Part shown: piece by piece, positions 1-6,485 of the stretch
Layout: the number at the start of each line of letters is the position of its first letter
Numbering within the stretch: position 1 is the stretch's first letter
Source of the DNA: a virus
IMG/VR virus record: IMGVR_UViG_3300050343_000174
Span: 1-31,275 of that record
DNA: 31,275 bases
Direction: 5' to 3' (one strand)
The notes under the pieces: model-generated
What the model saw: the letters and a program-made list of their open reading frames with translations, nothing else
The model's database searches: none
Told to the model about the DNA's origin: nothing
Position numbers and translations under genes: made by a program

Positions 1-15
1 TTTGTTTTTTTTCAT
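1..15 (-). CDS. Start of a 42-aa membrane protein, continued at the right edge
   Basis: On the minus strand an ATG at 15 opens MKKNK and runs off the window. If the window is circular, the next base is 31275 and the frame continues without interruption into 31162-31275, giving a 42-residue protein with a basic N-terminus and one hydrophobic segment. The start overlaps the stop of the 51-residue gene (12-167) in an ATGA arrangement, the same coupling used at its far end. The function is unknown. The five codons alone would not support a gene; the in-frame join does. Confidence 0.55.
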
Positions 16-167
16 CTTATTATGTTTTTAATTATTTGTGTGTCCACCGTACCATATTTTTTATGTACGTTTCTTAAATATATTTCTGCATAGTCAATTT
101 GTTCTTGATTATTAGAATATAAATAAGTTTTTAGCTGCATATTTATTTCTGTTAGTTCTGTTGCCAT
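12..167 (-). CDS. Hypothetical protein, 51 aa
   Basis: The reading frame starts at an ATG (165-167) whose T is shared with the stop of the upstream 38-residue gene (TAATG coupling). It ends in a TGA overlapping the next ATG. The product begins MATELTEINMQLKTYLYS, is charged and probably helical, and has no signal peptide or membrane segment. I do not recognise the family. Coupling on both sides and its place in a run of small genes behind a Bacteroidetes-type promoter (943-985) make it a likely real early gene. Confidence 0.6.
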   Translation of the reverse strand: MATELTEINMQLKTYLYSNNQEQIDYAEIYLRNVHKKYGTVDTQIIKNIIR

Positions 168-283
168 TAGTGATAATCGTTATAAATTTCTACAACTTCG
201 CTTCTTTCTTCTGCTGTTAGTTCCCACAAATCTTTTCCTGGAAATAACTTATTTGCTATACTAATAAATGCTCCTGTTTGCAT
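167..283 (-). CDS. Hypothetical protein, 38 aa
   Basis: A short frame starting at ATG 281-283, two bases after the TAG of the 61-residue gene upstream, and ending in a TAA that overlaps the next start. The product begins MQTGAFISIANKLFPG and is acidic in its second half (LTAEERSEVVEIYNDYH). It resembles the small helical accessory proteins common in phage early regions, but no function can be named. Confidence 0.55.
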   Translation of the reverse strand: MQTGAFISIANKLFPGKDLWELTAEERSEVVEIYNDYH

Positions 284-285
284 AT

Positions 286-471
286 CTATTCTTTTATTAA
301 AGTTAAATTTAAATAGCCTGCAACATAGTTAATATGTTTTTGTGTAGTCATACTCCAATAACCTAATTGGTGTAATTCGTTGCCTTTAATTTTTGCAACA
401 ATAGTAGTGTAACTCCATACATTGTTTCCCTCTAATCTTAAATTCTGTTTGTACTTTGGTAATGTTCTCAT
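286..471 (-). CDS. Small conserved-type phage protein, 61 aa
   Basis: The 61-residue product carries a motif, S-Y-T-T-I-V-A followed about 20 residues later by Y-W-S-M-T-T-Q-K-H-I-N (residues about 20-48), that I associate with small phage proteins of unknown function in which 'SYxTxVA' and 'TTxxHIN' are paired (DUF8033-like). That family link is from memory and not a search. It belongs to the same run of small genes transcribed from 943-985 towards the left edge. No membrane segment or cysteine pair is visible. Confidence 0.7.
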   Translation of the reverse strand: MRTLPKYKQNLRLEGNNVWSYTTIVAKIKGNELHQLGYWSMTTQKHINYVAGYLNLTLIKE

Positions 472-487
472 TTTGTTATGATTTTAA

Positions 488-724
488 TTAATAATTTTTG
501 TTTATAAATTTGCCACAAAAGGGGTACATTCTTGTATGATATGATTGCCCTTTTTTAATGCGTTTTTTATTTGTAAATATAATATCATTTTCTGCAACAT
601 TATCAATGCGCCCATAATATCCAATTTCTTTTCTGTCCGGCTGTGCTATATTTTTTGTTCCCATAAATTTATTGCCAACCATATATTCTATAAAGTAACC
701 TTTATGTTCAAATTCTGTAGCCAT
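488..724 (-). CDS. Hypothetical protein, 78 aa
   Basis: A 78-residue basic protein starting at ATG 724, four bases after the stop of the 61-residue gene at 729-914. It has alternating hydrophobic and polar residues suggestive of beta strands (MATEFEHKGYFIEYMVG, then a lysine-rich middle). No known motif, signal peptide or membrane segment is visible. It is the second gene of the small-gene unit read from the promoter at 943-985. Confidence 0.65.
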   Translation of the reverse strand: MATEFEHKGYFIEYMVGNKFMGTKNIAQPDRKEIGYYGRIDNVAENDIIFTNKKRIKKGQSYHTRMYPFCGKFINKNY

Positions 725-728
725 TTGT

Positions 729-914
729 TTATTTTATTATTTTTATAATAGTTTCGCCTCTACCTTTTAAAGCTCTTTTTTTACTAACTTCAGCTAACTT
801 AATATGGTCTTCACGAAGCAAATCTAAACTCTTGAATTTTTTAGTTGTTTTGCTGCTATCATATATCCAAACTTTAGTTAATTTTTTTTCGTTGTATGTT
901 ACAATGTGTTTCAT
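729..914 (-). CDS. Hypothetical protein, 61 aa, first gene of small-gene unit
   Basis: A lysine-rich 61-residue product beginning MKHIVTYNEKKLTKVWIYD. It is the first gene after the promoter at 943-985, about 29 bases from the -7 element, so it is probably made early with host RNA polymerase. The N-terminal part looks like a small beta sheet and the remainder like a basic helix, which could suit nucleic-acid or host-protein binding, but nothing identifies it. Confidence 0.65.
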   Translation of the reverse strand: MKHIVTYNEKKLTKVWIYDSSKTTKKFKSLDLLREDHIKLAEVSKKRALKGRGETIIKIIK

Positions 915-942
915 AATTTTTGTTTTTGTTATTAATAATTTA

Positions 943-985
943 TAAAAGTAACTTAAATTAAGTTATAAACAAAACTTTTAATAAC
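943..985 (-). promoter_or_regulatory. Bacteroidetes-type promoter with upstream repeat (P1)
   Basis: Reading the minus strand: GTTATTAA (978-985), five bases, TTGTTTA (-33 TTG at 970-972), 19 bases, then TACTTTTA (943-950) as the -7 element. The same GTTATTAA-N5-TTGTTTA block with the same 19-base spacer recurs at 7060-7102 and 10638-10680. The known Bacteroidetes consensus is TTG about 19 bases before TAnnTTTG; here the last G is an A. It lies in the gap between the terL stop and the gene at 729-914. Confidence 0.7.
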
Positions 986-989
986 TTTT

Positions 990-2153
990 TTAGTGCAATG
1001 CGTATTTGCCAAAATTAGGTCGGCTTAAAATTGAATAAGTTGCATACCTGCAGCTATCAATTATATGGTTATGTTTATCTATTGGTGTATTTGTAAGCAT
1101 ACCTGTTTTGTCCTCTTTCCATTTATAGTTTCTAAACTCCGATATTGCATTTACTGATGTGCTTAATACATTTATTTTATATCGTTTTAATAAATCTATG
1201 CCAGCATTAATACTGTCCCTGCCTTTTATGCTTGCAAATATGTTGTGGCCCATTTTACGCAACTCACTAATTAATCTTGGCTCTGCACTATCTGCATATA
1301 TAGTGCCTGTTATATTTTCCTTTTTTAGAAACAAGCTAATATCGTTTGTTGTCATTTGTGTTCTATGCAAATGCTCTTTTATATATAAGTTATTATTTTC
1401 TAAATAAACAGAGCATAAAACTGTCGGGTCGTTGGTGTAGCCAAAGTCCATTCCATACGATACTAAATTTGCAGTTGCAGGTATTTTATTAACCTCAACA
1501 TAATTAAATATTGTACTCCTGCTGGCTGCTCTTTCGCCCAACCCATATATTTGCCAATACTGTTCATCAGTTTGTTTTAATAGCTCTATTTCTTTTTTTA
1601 TGCTATCCTCAATAAAGGGGTTATCAAGGTATGTAGTTTTAAAAAAGTCACAATCTAATCTTGGTATTAGTTTATCATATATCCAATGGTATTCGTCTGA
1701 CGGGTTGAAATCTAAAATAACACGTTCCTGCGTTCTAAAAAGTAGCTGCTGCATATCTTCATAATACAATTCGTTTCCCTCATTTACAAATAGTAAGTCC
1801 CTTTTTCTACCTCTTATTTTTTGTGGCATATCTAAAGATATAAACTCTACAAGGTTTCCAAACAAATAATATTCAGAGTTTGATTTATTATGATGTGCTT
1901 CTGTGTATATATTATGCACCTGCAGTATATTTAAAAAATCACGCATAACTGTTGCACGCAAGCTGGGAAATGATTTTCTACATACTGTAATAACTTTGTC
2001 ATTGTTATTAATGCAATACTTAAATATTATCCAAAGTAGTATATTATAAGTTTTGCCCGACCTTGTACCACCCTGCTCAACAATAATTTTTTTATTACTG
2101 TTAGATAGATGTTTGTAGATTTTATTTGTTTGTAACGTCTTCTGTTTTATCAA
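990..2153 (-). CDS. terL: Terminase large subunit
   Basis: This is the 387-residue packaging motor that pumps DNA into the prohead and cuts it. The N-terminal ATPase has a Walker A QGGTRSGKT (residues 27-35), a Walker B DLLFVNE (119-125) and a coupling segment ILDFNPS (146-152). The C-terminal RNase H-like nuclease shows aspartates at 236 (GMDFG), 288 (YADSAEP) and 366 (IIDSCRY), matching the three-Asp metal site. Length and motifs fit the PBSX/Terminase_3 type. It overlaps terS by 32 bases and ends the packaging operon; a separate promoter follows its stop. Confidence 0.96.
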   Translation of the reverse strand: MIKQKTLQTNKIYKHLSNSNKKIIVEQGGTRSGKTYNILLWIIFKYCINNNDKVITVCRKSFPSLRATVMRDFLNILQVHNIYTEAHHNKSNSEYYLFGNLVEFISLDMPQKIRGRKRDLLFVNEGNELYYEDMQQLLFRTQERVILDFNPSDEYHWIYDKLIPRLDCDFFKTTYLDNPFIEDSIKKEIELLKQTDEQYWQIYGLGERAASRSTIFNYVEVNKIPATANLVSYGMDFGYTNDPTVLCSVYLENNNLYIKEHLHRTQMTTNDISLFLKKENITGTIYADSAEPRLISELRKMGHNIFASIKGRDSINAGIDLLKRYKINVLSTSVNAISEFRNYKWKEDKTGMLTNTPIDKHNHIIDSCRYATYSILSRPNFGKYALH

Positions 2154-2487
2154 TTATTTCAATCTTAAAATTAGTAGGCATTCCGTCTGCACCTGTAATT
2201 TCTTGCCTTTCAATATAACCCCTTTTTTTGCCTTTAGTTTTTAAATAAAATATTGTTGCTGCTGTACTGTTAGCAGATATTTGTTTATGCAGCTGGCTTT
2301 CGGCAAAATCTAATGCTACATTTTCAATATCTTTTACTTGCTGTGCAAATACATCATCTTCATTTAACCATTTGTAATAAGTGCTTCTTGGTATGTCTGC
2401 TTTTTTGCACGCAACTGTTACAACCCCTAAACTTTGTTCTAATGCTTTTAATAGGCTTTCCTTTTTTATATGTCTACTTTCGTTCAT
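2122..2487 (-). CDS. terS: Terminase small subunit
   Basis: A 121-residue protein with an N-terminal helix-turn-helix (residues about 12-42, containing VACKKADIPRSTYYKWL) and an oligomerisation-like middle with the typical 'AATIFYLKTKGKKRGY' stretch. Small terminases bind the packaging site and load the large subunit. Its position immediately before terL, overlapping it by 32 bases, supports the assignment. The start at 2487 lies inside the end of a 35-residue gene. Confidence 0.9.
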   Translation of the reverse strand: MNESRHIKKESLLKALEQSLGVVTVACKKADIPRSTYYKWLNEDDVFAQQVKDIENVALDFAESQLHKQISANSTAATIFYLKTKGKKRGYIERQEITGADGMPTNFKIEIIDKTEDVTNK

Positions 2488-2581
2488 TTTTTTTTGTTTT
2501 TTTGTTATATTTTAATTGCTTTTGCTTGTTTATATATTTAAACCTTTCAAGCATATTTATATATCTAATATCTTTTTCCAT
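2474..2581 (-). CDS. Lysine-rich micro-protein, 35 aa
   Basis: The frame starts at ATG 2579-2581, sharing its T with the speD-like stop (TAATG), and ends inside the terS start region. The product, beginning MEKDIRYINMLERF, is strongly basic, with many lysines in the second half. It may simply couple translation from the speD-like gene to terS, or bind DNA during packaging; neither is shown by the sequence. Confidence 0.45.
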   Translation of the reverse strand: MEKDIRYINMLERFKYINKQKQLKYNKKTKKNERK

Positions 2582-2850
2582 TAGTGATTTTTTACAAATA
2601 AGTCAAACTGCTCTTTTACGCAACTTGACAACTCAATATATGTTTCTTTGTGTTCGGGAAAAGTATGTATTGCAAAATGGCTTTCGCTTAATAAAAAAAG
2701 TGCTGTATAACCAAATGGCTCAAAATGCTTTTCAATAACATTTAACACATTAAAACCACTTTCCGATAATAGTTTACTGTATTTATTATAAAGTGCATTA
2801 GGGTTTGTTATATCAACCCAAACTGCATAGTTATATATTTGTGCTTTCAT
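2581..2850 (-). CDS. speD: S-adenosylmethionine decarboxylase-like protein (short SpeD)
   Basis: An 89-residue protein with the full active-site signature of bacterial/archaeal AdoMet decarboxylase, the pyruvoyl enzyme that makes the aminopropyl donor for spermidine. The motif LSESHFAIHTFPE (residues 54-66) contains Glu56-Ser57, the expected self-cleavage site that would yield pyruvoyl-Ser57. His62 is five residues on and Cys77 twenty residues on, the same spacing as Ser63/His68/Cys83 in the Thermotoga enzyme. The family is usually about 115-130 residues, so the C-terminal strands are shortened. It overlaps the ParB-methyltransferase by 20 bases and lies just before terS, so it is probably co-expressed with packaging. 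Decarboxylation of another amino acid, or loss of activity, remains possible because of the truncation. Confidence 0.85.
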   Translation of the reverse strand: MKAQIYNYAVWVDITNPNALYNKYSKLLSESGFNVLNVIEKHFEPFGYTALFLLSESHFAIHTFPEHKETYIELSSCVKEQFDLFVKNH

Positions 2851-4063
2851 CTAAATTTGTAAAATCTAATTTTTTATAATTGTTTTTAATATTTTTTGGA
2901 TTGCCTTTGTAAAACACTAATATATTTTGGTGGCATTTTCCAATTTTTCTGTTATTCATATACCTGCCTACTCTTTGTGGTAACGTGCCTAAACTTTCCG
3001 CAATAATCATTTCATTATATACTTGCAATCCATTTTGTAAAAATATGTTTTTAACATCATCAACAAAACCATAATAAAAACCTTTTTCGTCTCTTATATC
3101 CCCAACTACAATTACTGCAAACCTATCTTCTTTTAAACATTTAATTGCGCCTGTAAATGCCTTATTTATAATTTTTAAAAAATCTTTATAGTTATTTTGA
3201 TTACTTGCATCATTTTCCAATTCAGAATATACCTCTAAATCATAATAAGGTGGGCAACTAAATAATAAATCTTGGCTTGCTGCTGGTATGTGTTTTAAAA
3301 CATTTACACCGTCATCACATATATATTTGCTCTTGCTACCTTTTAATCTTTCGTTATTTAAGTCAGCCTGTTCCTGCCTTAATTCAATACCTGTAAATTT
3401 ATTGCCTAATGCATCGCTAACATAACCAAAAACACTATCGCCAGCAAAGCAATCAAAGGTATTGCCATTATCTATTCCAAACCACCTATTTGAAATTTCA
3501 GCAAGTACAGGGTCTAATATAGATGTACCGTAAAAATCACTTATTAAATTTTCTCTTGTTTCGCCATTATCCCCTATTAAGTTTTTCCAATATTTTTTTC
3601 TATCCAACCAATATCCCTGCTTTGTGTCTAATATGCTAAATGGTGGCACAATAAATATATCTTGCAACTTATTATGTTCTTCTTTTTCTTCTATTGCATC
3701 AAATGGAAAACCGTCTAATCCCCACTCTTCTAATTTATTTATATCCCATTCGTTACCTAATATGTCCCAATCCCACTCGCCAAAACCAACGTTGTCTTTT
3801 ATTATAAATTCTTCCTTTTGTGCTGCTGTTAAATCTTCTGCCTTTACAATATATACTTCTTTAAAATTTAATTCCTGGCAAGCCTTAAATCGCATATTAC
3901 CACCCAATATAATATTGTTTTCGTCCACAACTATTGGGCGCAACTTTAGCATTTGTGGAAAATCTTTTAAAGATGTTTTTAGTTTTTTAAATTTACTATC
4001 TTTAATTATTCTTGGGTTTGCAGTATTTGTTTTTACTGCAGTAATTTTTACTTTTTCTATCAT
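2831..4063 (-). CDS. ParB-like domain fused to N4/N6 DNA methyltransferase
   Basis: A 410-residue two-domain protein. Residues 1 to about 110 resemble a ParB/sulfiredoxin-type domain, including ILGGNMRFKA (52-61). From about 140 onward is a Rossmann methyltransferase with an AdoMet-binding motif I FDCFAGDSVFGY (203-214) and a catalytic motif IV SCPPYYDL (269-276), the [S/D]PPY form of amino-methyltransferases that act on adenine N6 or cytosine N4. Such fusions are common in phages and are thought to protect phage DNA from restriction or mark it. No partner restriction enzyme is present. It leads the packaging unit (speD, 35-aa gene, terS, terL) and has the CGTTATATA element one base before its start. 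Confidence 0.9.
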   Translation of the reverse strand: MIEKVKITAVKTNTANPRIIKDSKFKKLKTSLKDFPQMLKLRPIVVDENNIILGGNMRFKACQELNFKEVYIVKAEDLTAAQKEEFIIKDNVGFGEWDWDILGNEWDINKLEEWGLDGFPFDAIEEKEEHNKLQDIFIVPPFSILDTKQGYWLDRKKYWKNLIGDNGETRENLISDFYGTSILDPVLAEISNRWFGIDNGNTFDCFAGDSVFGYVSDALGNKFTGIELRQEQADLNNERLKGSKSKYICDDGVNVLKHIPAASQDLLFSCPPYYDLEVYSELENDASNQNNYKDFLKIINKAFTGAIKCLKEDRFAVIVVGDIRDEKGFYYGFVDDVKNIFLQNGLQVYNEMIIAESLGTLPQRVGRYMNNRKIGKCHQNILVFYKGNPKNIKNNYKKLDFTNLDESTNI

Positions 4064-4064
4064 A

Positions 4065-4073
4065 TATATAACG
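4065..4073 (-). promoter_or_regulatory. CGTTATATA start-proximal element (copy e)
   Basis: The minus strand reads ACGTTATATATATG at the start of the ParB-methyltransferase gene, leaving one base between the 9-mer CGTTATATA and the ATG. Four other copies precede structural genes (20799-20807, 23115-23123, 23917-23925, 30933-30941). It could be a -10-like element of a phage-specific promoter or a translation signal; the sequence alone does not decide. Confidence 0.55.
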
Positions 4074-4089
4074 TATTAATTGATTAGTT

Positions 4090-4233
4090 TTAAAAGTCTA
4101 ATGTAATTGTAATAAAAAATAAAAATAAATTTATTGTTCTATAATTAAATTTATCAGTTGGCTGCAGGCATTCCCACCCTAACATAAATCTGTCGTGTGG
4201 ATAATGTAACGATATTTCAATTTCCCAATCCAT
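4090..4233 (-). CDS. Small protein with hydrophobic C-terminus, 47 aa
   Basis: The frame starts at an ATG sharing its T with the stop of the 49-residue gene upstream (TAATG). The product begins MDWEIEISLHYPHDRF, has the pattern GWECLQP, and ends in a hydrophobic phenylalanine/isoleucine-rich segment that could sit in or on the membrane. A perfect DnaA box (4196-4204) lies inside this gene, encoding part of HYPHD, so the coding sequence may double as an origin element. The family is not recognised with certainty. Confidence 0.6.
   Translation of the reverse strand: MDWEIEISLHYPHDRFMLGWECLQPTDKFNYRTINLFLFFITITLDF
4196..4204 (-). promoter_or_regulatory. DnaA box (perfect consensus)
   Basis: The minus strand reads TTATCCACA, the canonical DnaA recognition 9-mer. 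It lies about 185 bases downstream of the gene for a stand-alone DnaA domain IV (4388-4792). Two more perfect copies occur at 28414-28422 and 29462-29470 inside tail genes. One isolated box is weak evidence for an origin, but its closeness to a DnaA-like gene is suggestive. Confidence 0.4.
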
Positions 4234-4382
4234 TATAAATGTCCCCTTGCATCTGCAACAGCTGGCTCCCCTACAATAATATCGTAAACCTCTTTGCGTT
4301 GTTCATCTTTACGTTTCCATTCAAAAGATTTTAAAACTAATTCTGCTCTTTGGTCGTAATCTTGTTTTTCTTCGTCTTTCAA
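4233..4382 (-). CDS. Hypothetical charged protein, 49 aa (TTG start)
   Basis: An open frame of charged, helical character (after the initiator: KDEEKQDYDQRAELVLKSF, later EWKRKDEQRKEVYDII). No in-frame ATG exists, because a stop precedes within eight codons, so the likely start is TTG at 4380-4382, six bases after the TAG of the DnaA-like gene. It ends in a TAATG overlap with the 47-residue gene. The function is unknown. Confidence 0.5.
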   Translation of the reverse strand: MKDEEKQDYDQRAELVLKSFEWKRKDEQRKEVYDIIVGEPAVADARGHL

Positions 4383-4387
4383 GTTTT

Positions 4388-4792
4388 CTATAAGCCGATT
4401 TCATTATTAGTTAATAAGTAACCAAAGTTTTTAGGTATTTTTGCAATTAATAAATCATTATATTTTTCTTTTAATTTATCGTACTGTTGCCTGTTTTTAT
4501 ATTCCTCTGTAATTTTTTGCCCTAAATAGTCAAGTTTATATATATCATATAATTTTGCGTAATTAGGTATGCTCATTAAATAATTAAATAATTTGTTCCT
4601 TGCATGCAAAACAGTTGCGTGGTCTCTATTTACTATTTTACCAATACTGCTTAATGTATTGTTGGTATTATCTATTGCTAATTTAAAATATAATGCTCTA
4701 AATAATACTGCATCAGCTTTTCTTGACCTTGTCGCTATATCATAACCTGCGCATTGGTCTACATAATTTTTAAATCTTTGTAATTTTTCCAT
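4388..4792 (-). CDS. Stand-alone DnaA domain IV-like DNA-binding protein
   Basis: A 134-residue protein whose first 90 residues match the C-terminal DNA-binding domain of the replication initiator DnaA. It has DIATRSRKADAVLFRALYF (about 18-36), equivalent to the helix that starts domain IV, then IGKIVNRDHATVLHARNKL (about 50-68), equivalent to the DnaA signature GRDHSTVLHA. The AAA+ domain and domains I-II are absent; the last 40 residues are lysine-rich and unassigned. It overlaps the C5 methyltransferase stop by one base. It may bind DnaA boxes at a phage origin or occupy host boxes. Confidence in the domain is high; the role is inferred. Confidence 0.85.
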   Translation of the reverse strand: MEKLQRFKNYVDQCAGYDIATRSRKADAVLFRALYFKLAIDNTNNTLSSIGKIVNRDHATVLHARNKLFNYLMSIPNYAKLYDIYKLDYLGQKITEEYKNRQQYDKLKEKYNDLLIAKIPKNFGYLLTNNEIGL

Positions 4793-5433
4793 TAAAATAA
4801 TTCTATTTGTTTAATATTTGATTTTTTTATAATTCCTAATGCAGTTTCAAAGATAGTTTTACCAGCTTTATAATCTACAAGGTTTCTTGCTATTTTATCT
4901 GTTCTTTGTTTTCCTTTGTATTTAGTAAAATCGTATTTATGAAATTCACACCATTTTTGCACTTCGTTTTTGCCCTCCATTATACTTAATTTTCTTTCAT
5001 TTAAATCGTTTGGTAAATTAAAGTTTGTCCAATATAAATGCCTGTTTCTTTTTTGTGCTGCAATTAATGGCTCATAATAAGGGATAACATTCTCAACAAC
5101 ATATTTTCCTTTGTACCATTTATTTAAAAATATAATTTCTTCATATAATTTTAAATCGGGATAGGCTGGAGTAGTTGTATTTCTTCTTGAAAACCTTGCT
5201 CTGCTATGTGTCGGACAAGGTGGACTGCTCCAAATAAAATCGTACTGCTGGTAATGGTCTAATAAATATTGGTGTGCATCTGCAACTATTACTGTATCAT
5301 TAGGAAAACGTTCTTGATATAGTTTAGCAAGTTCTTTGTCCCATTCAACTGCTACAACTTCAATATCTTCTTTTACTTCATTCCACTTGTATCTGTTACC
5401 ACCTAAACAAGCATATAAATTTAGTATCTTCAT
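4792..5433 (-). CDS. Short C5-cytosine DNA methyltransferase-like protein
   Basis: A 213-residue protein with the ordered motifs of DNA (cytosine-5) methyltransferases: motif I ILNLYACLGGN (3-13), motif IV SSPPCPTHSR (69-78) with the nucleophile Cys73, motif VI VVENV (112-116) and a motif VIII-like QKRNRHLYW (127-135). Normal enzymes exceed 300 residues and carry a target-recognition domain plus motifs IX and X, which I cannot find. The catalytic core seems intact, so it may rely on a partner for specificity or be a minimal phage form. Its start overlaps the TGA of the 43-residue gene before it. Confidence 0.85.
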   Translation of the reverse strand: MKILNLYACLGGNRYKWNEVKEDIEVVAVEWDKELAKLYQERFPNDTVIVADAHQYLLDHYQQYDFIWSSPPCPTHSRARFSRRNTTTPAYPDLKLYEEIIFLNKWYKGKYVVENVIPYYEPLIAAQKRNRHLYWTNFNLPNDLNERKLSIMEGKNEVQKWCEFHKYDFTKYKGKQRTDKIARNLVDYKAGKTIFETALGIIKKSNIKQIELF

Positions 5434-5561
5434 ATTTTAAAATTATCTTTGTGTTCATAATTATCTCCATTATTACAAAACTTGCATAATTCTTCACTAT
5501 GCAAATGTTTTAAAAGATTAGCGCAAGTGTAAAAACCATACTTACATTCATTATATTTCAA
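5430..5561 (-). CDS. Cys/His-rich micro-protein, 43 aa (TTG start)
   Basis: Between the exonuclease and the methyltransferase an open frame starts at TTG 5559-5561, overlapping the exonuclease TGA as TTGA, and ends overlapping the methyltransferase ATG as ATGA. It has cysteines and histidines in CKYGFYTC, KHLHSEELCKFC order, enough to bind one zinc ion. Exact coupling on both sides argues that it is translated. It may be a small zinc-binding accessory protein; no family is recognised. Confidence 0.6.
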   Translation of the reverse strand: MKYNECKYGFYTCANLLKHLHSEELCKFCNNGDNYEHKDNFKI

Positions 5562-6271
5562 TTAGTTCTTAATTTTAAAAGGTTATAACACTCTATATAT
5601 TTTAGCTTTGCTTTGCCTTTGTATTCTTGTTTAAATAATTCGTATAACTTTTTTGTGTATTGGTATTTTGTTTGGCAATCTGCAAAATATTTTTGTGCAA
5701 ACCTAACTCCCTTGCCTTTAAAATAATTAACATTGTCTGCAGTATCGCCAACAATACATTGCTCATAAAAATTGTATAGCGCTTCGTCTTCTGTTATATC
5801 TAATACCTCCTTATGCTTATAATGATAATTATAAATTAATGCAGGAAACTGCTTGTAATCTTTATCTATAGATACAATCATTACTTCATTCCTGCCTAAT
5901 TCATCGGTTAACTTTTTCCAATACCTTGCAACCATATCGTCAGTTTCAATACCATAACCATAAATACTATCGTAATGCTCTTTTACAAATTTGTGCATTT
6001 CATTTAGCAATGGTGGCAACTCTTGTTTTTTTCTATTTGCTTTATAGCTGCTGGCAATTTGTTTTCTAAAATTACCTTTTGAGCCACTAAAGGTTATTAC
6101 CTTATCAACTTGGTGCATTTCTTCAATATGGTTTACTATTGCCATAAATTGCTCATCAAATTTTGCCCTTGCATCTGCAATATCTGTATAGTACTTTTCA
6201 TCTTCGGGGTGTTCCCGTTTCTTATAACAGGCTGCAAATATTAAACTGTCAGCATCTACCAATAATATCAT
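5558..6271 (-). CDS. 5'-3' exonuclease / flap endonuclease (FEN-like)
   Basis: A 237-residue protein of the polymerase I N-terminal/T5 D15 nuclease family. It has the first acidic motif VDADS (Asp6, Asp8), a basic patch FRKQIASSYKANRKK (68-82) near the scissile phosphate, ETDD (109-112), SIDKDYKQ (134-141), and VGDTADNV (174-181) followed by a helix-hairpin-like KGKGVRFAQKYF. All expected metal-ligand aspartates are present. The family trims flaps and primers during replication and recombination. No DNA polymerase gene is visible in the window, so it likely works with the host polymerase. It overlaps the upstream gene by four bases. Confidence 0.9.
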   Translation of the reverse strand: MILLVDADSLIFAACYKKREHPEDEKYYTDIADARAKFDEQFMAIVNHIEEMHQVDKVITFSGSKGNFRKQIASSYKANRKKQELPPLLNEMHKFVKEHYDSIYGYGIETDDMVARYWKKLTDELGRNEVMIVSIDKDYKQFPALIYNYHYKHKEVLDITEDEALYNFYEQCIVGDTADNVNYFKGKGVRFAQKYFADCQTKYQYTKKLYELFKQEYKGKAKLKYIECYNLLKLRTN

Positions 6272-6483
6272 AACTTTGCTACTGTATTTTTTAAATCATC
6301 AAGAAAAAATTTATCCATTTTATTTTTTTCCTCAACACATAATCTAATTATGCTTGGTAAATCTTTATATAAAGTATCTATATTAAATGTTAATTGTTTA
6401 TCATCATCATATAGCATATATAGCTCTCCATTATCTGCATACAATGTATGTGTTTCGTGTATGTAAGTTGTTTTGTATTCCAT
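6268..6483 (-). CDS. Hypothetical protein, 71 aa
   Basis: A 71-residue acidic product beginning MEYKTTYIHETHTLYADNG, with an N-terminal stretch that reads as beta strands (tyrosine/threonine alternation) and a C-terminal helix. It lacks cysteines and membrane segments. Its end overlaps the exonuclease start, so the two are probably translated together. The function is unknown. Confidence 0.65.
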   Translation of the reverse strand: MEYKTTYIHETHTLYADNGELYMLYDDDKQLTFNIDTLYKDLPSIIRLCVEEKNKMDKFFLDDLKNTVAKL

Positions 6484-6485
6484 TT

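Noticed and set aside
545-748. Plus-strand small frames throughout (for example 545-748, 2313-2738, 3624-4079)
   Set aside because: All lie opposite well-supported minus-strand genes, have hydrophobic low-complexity translations caused by AT-rich DNA, and lack promoters.
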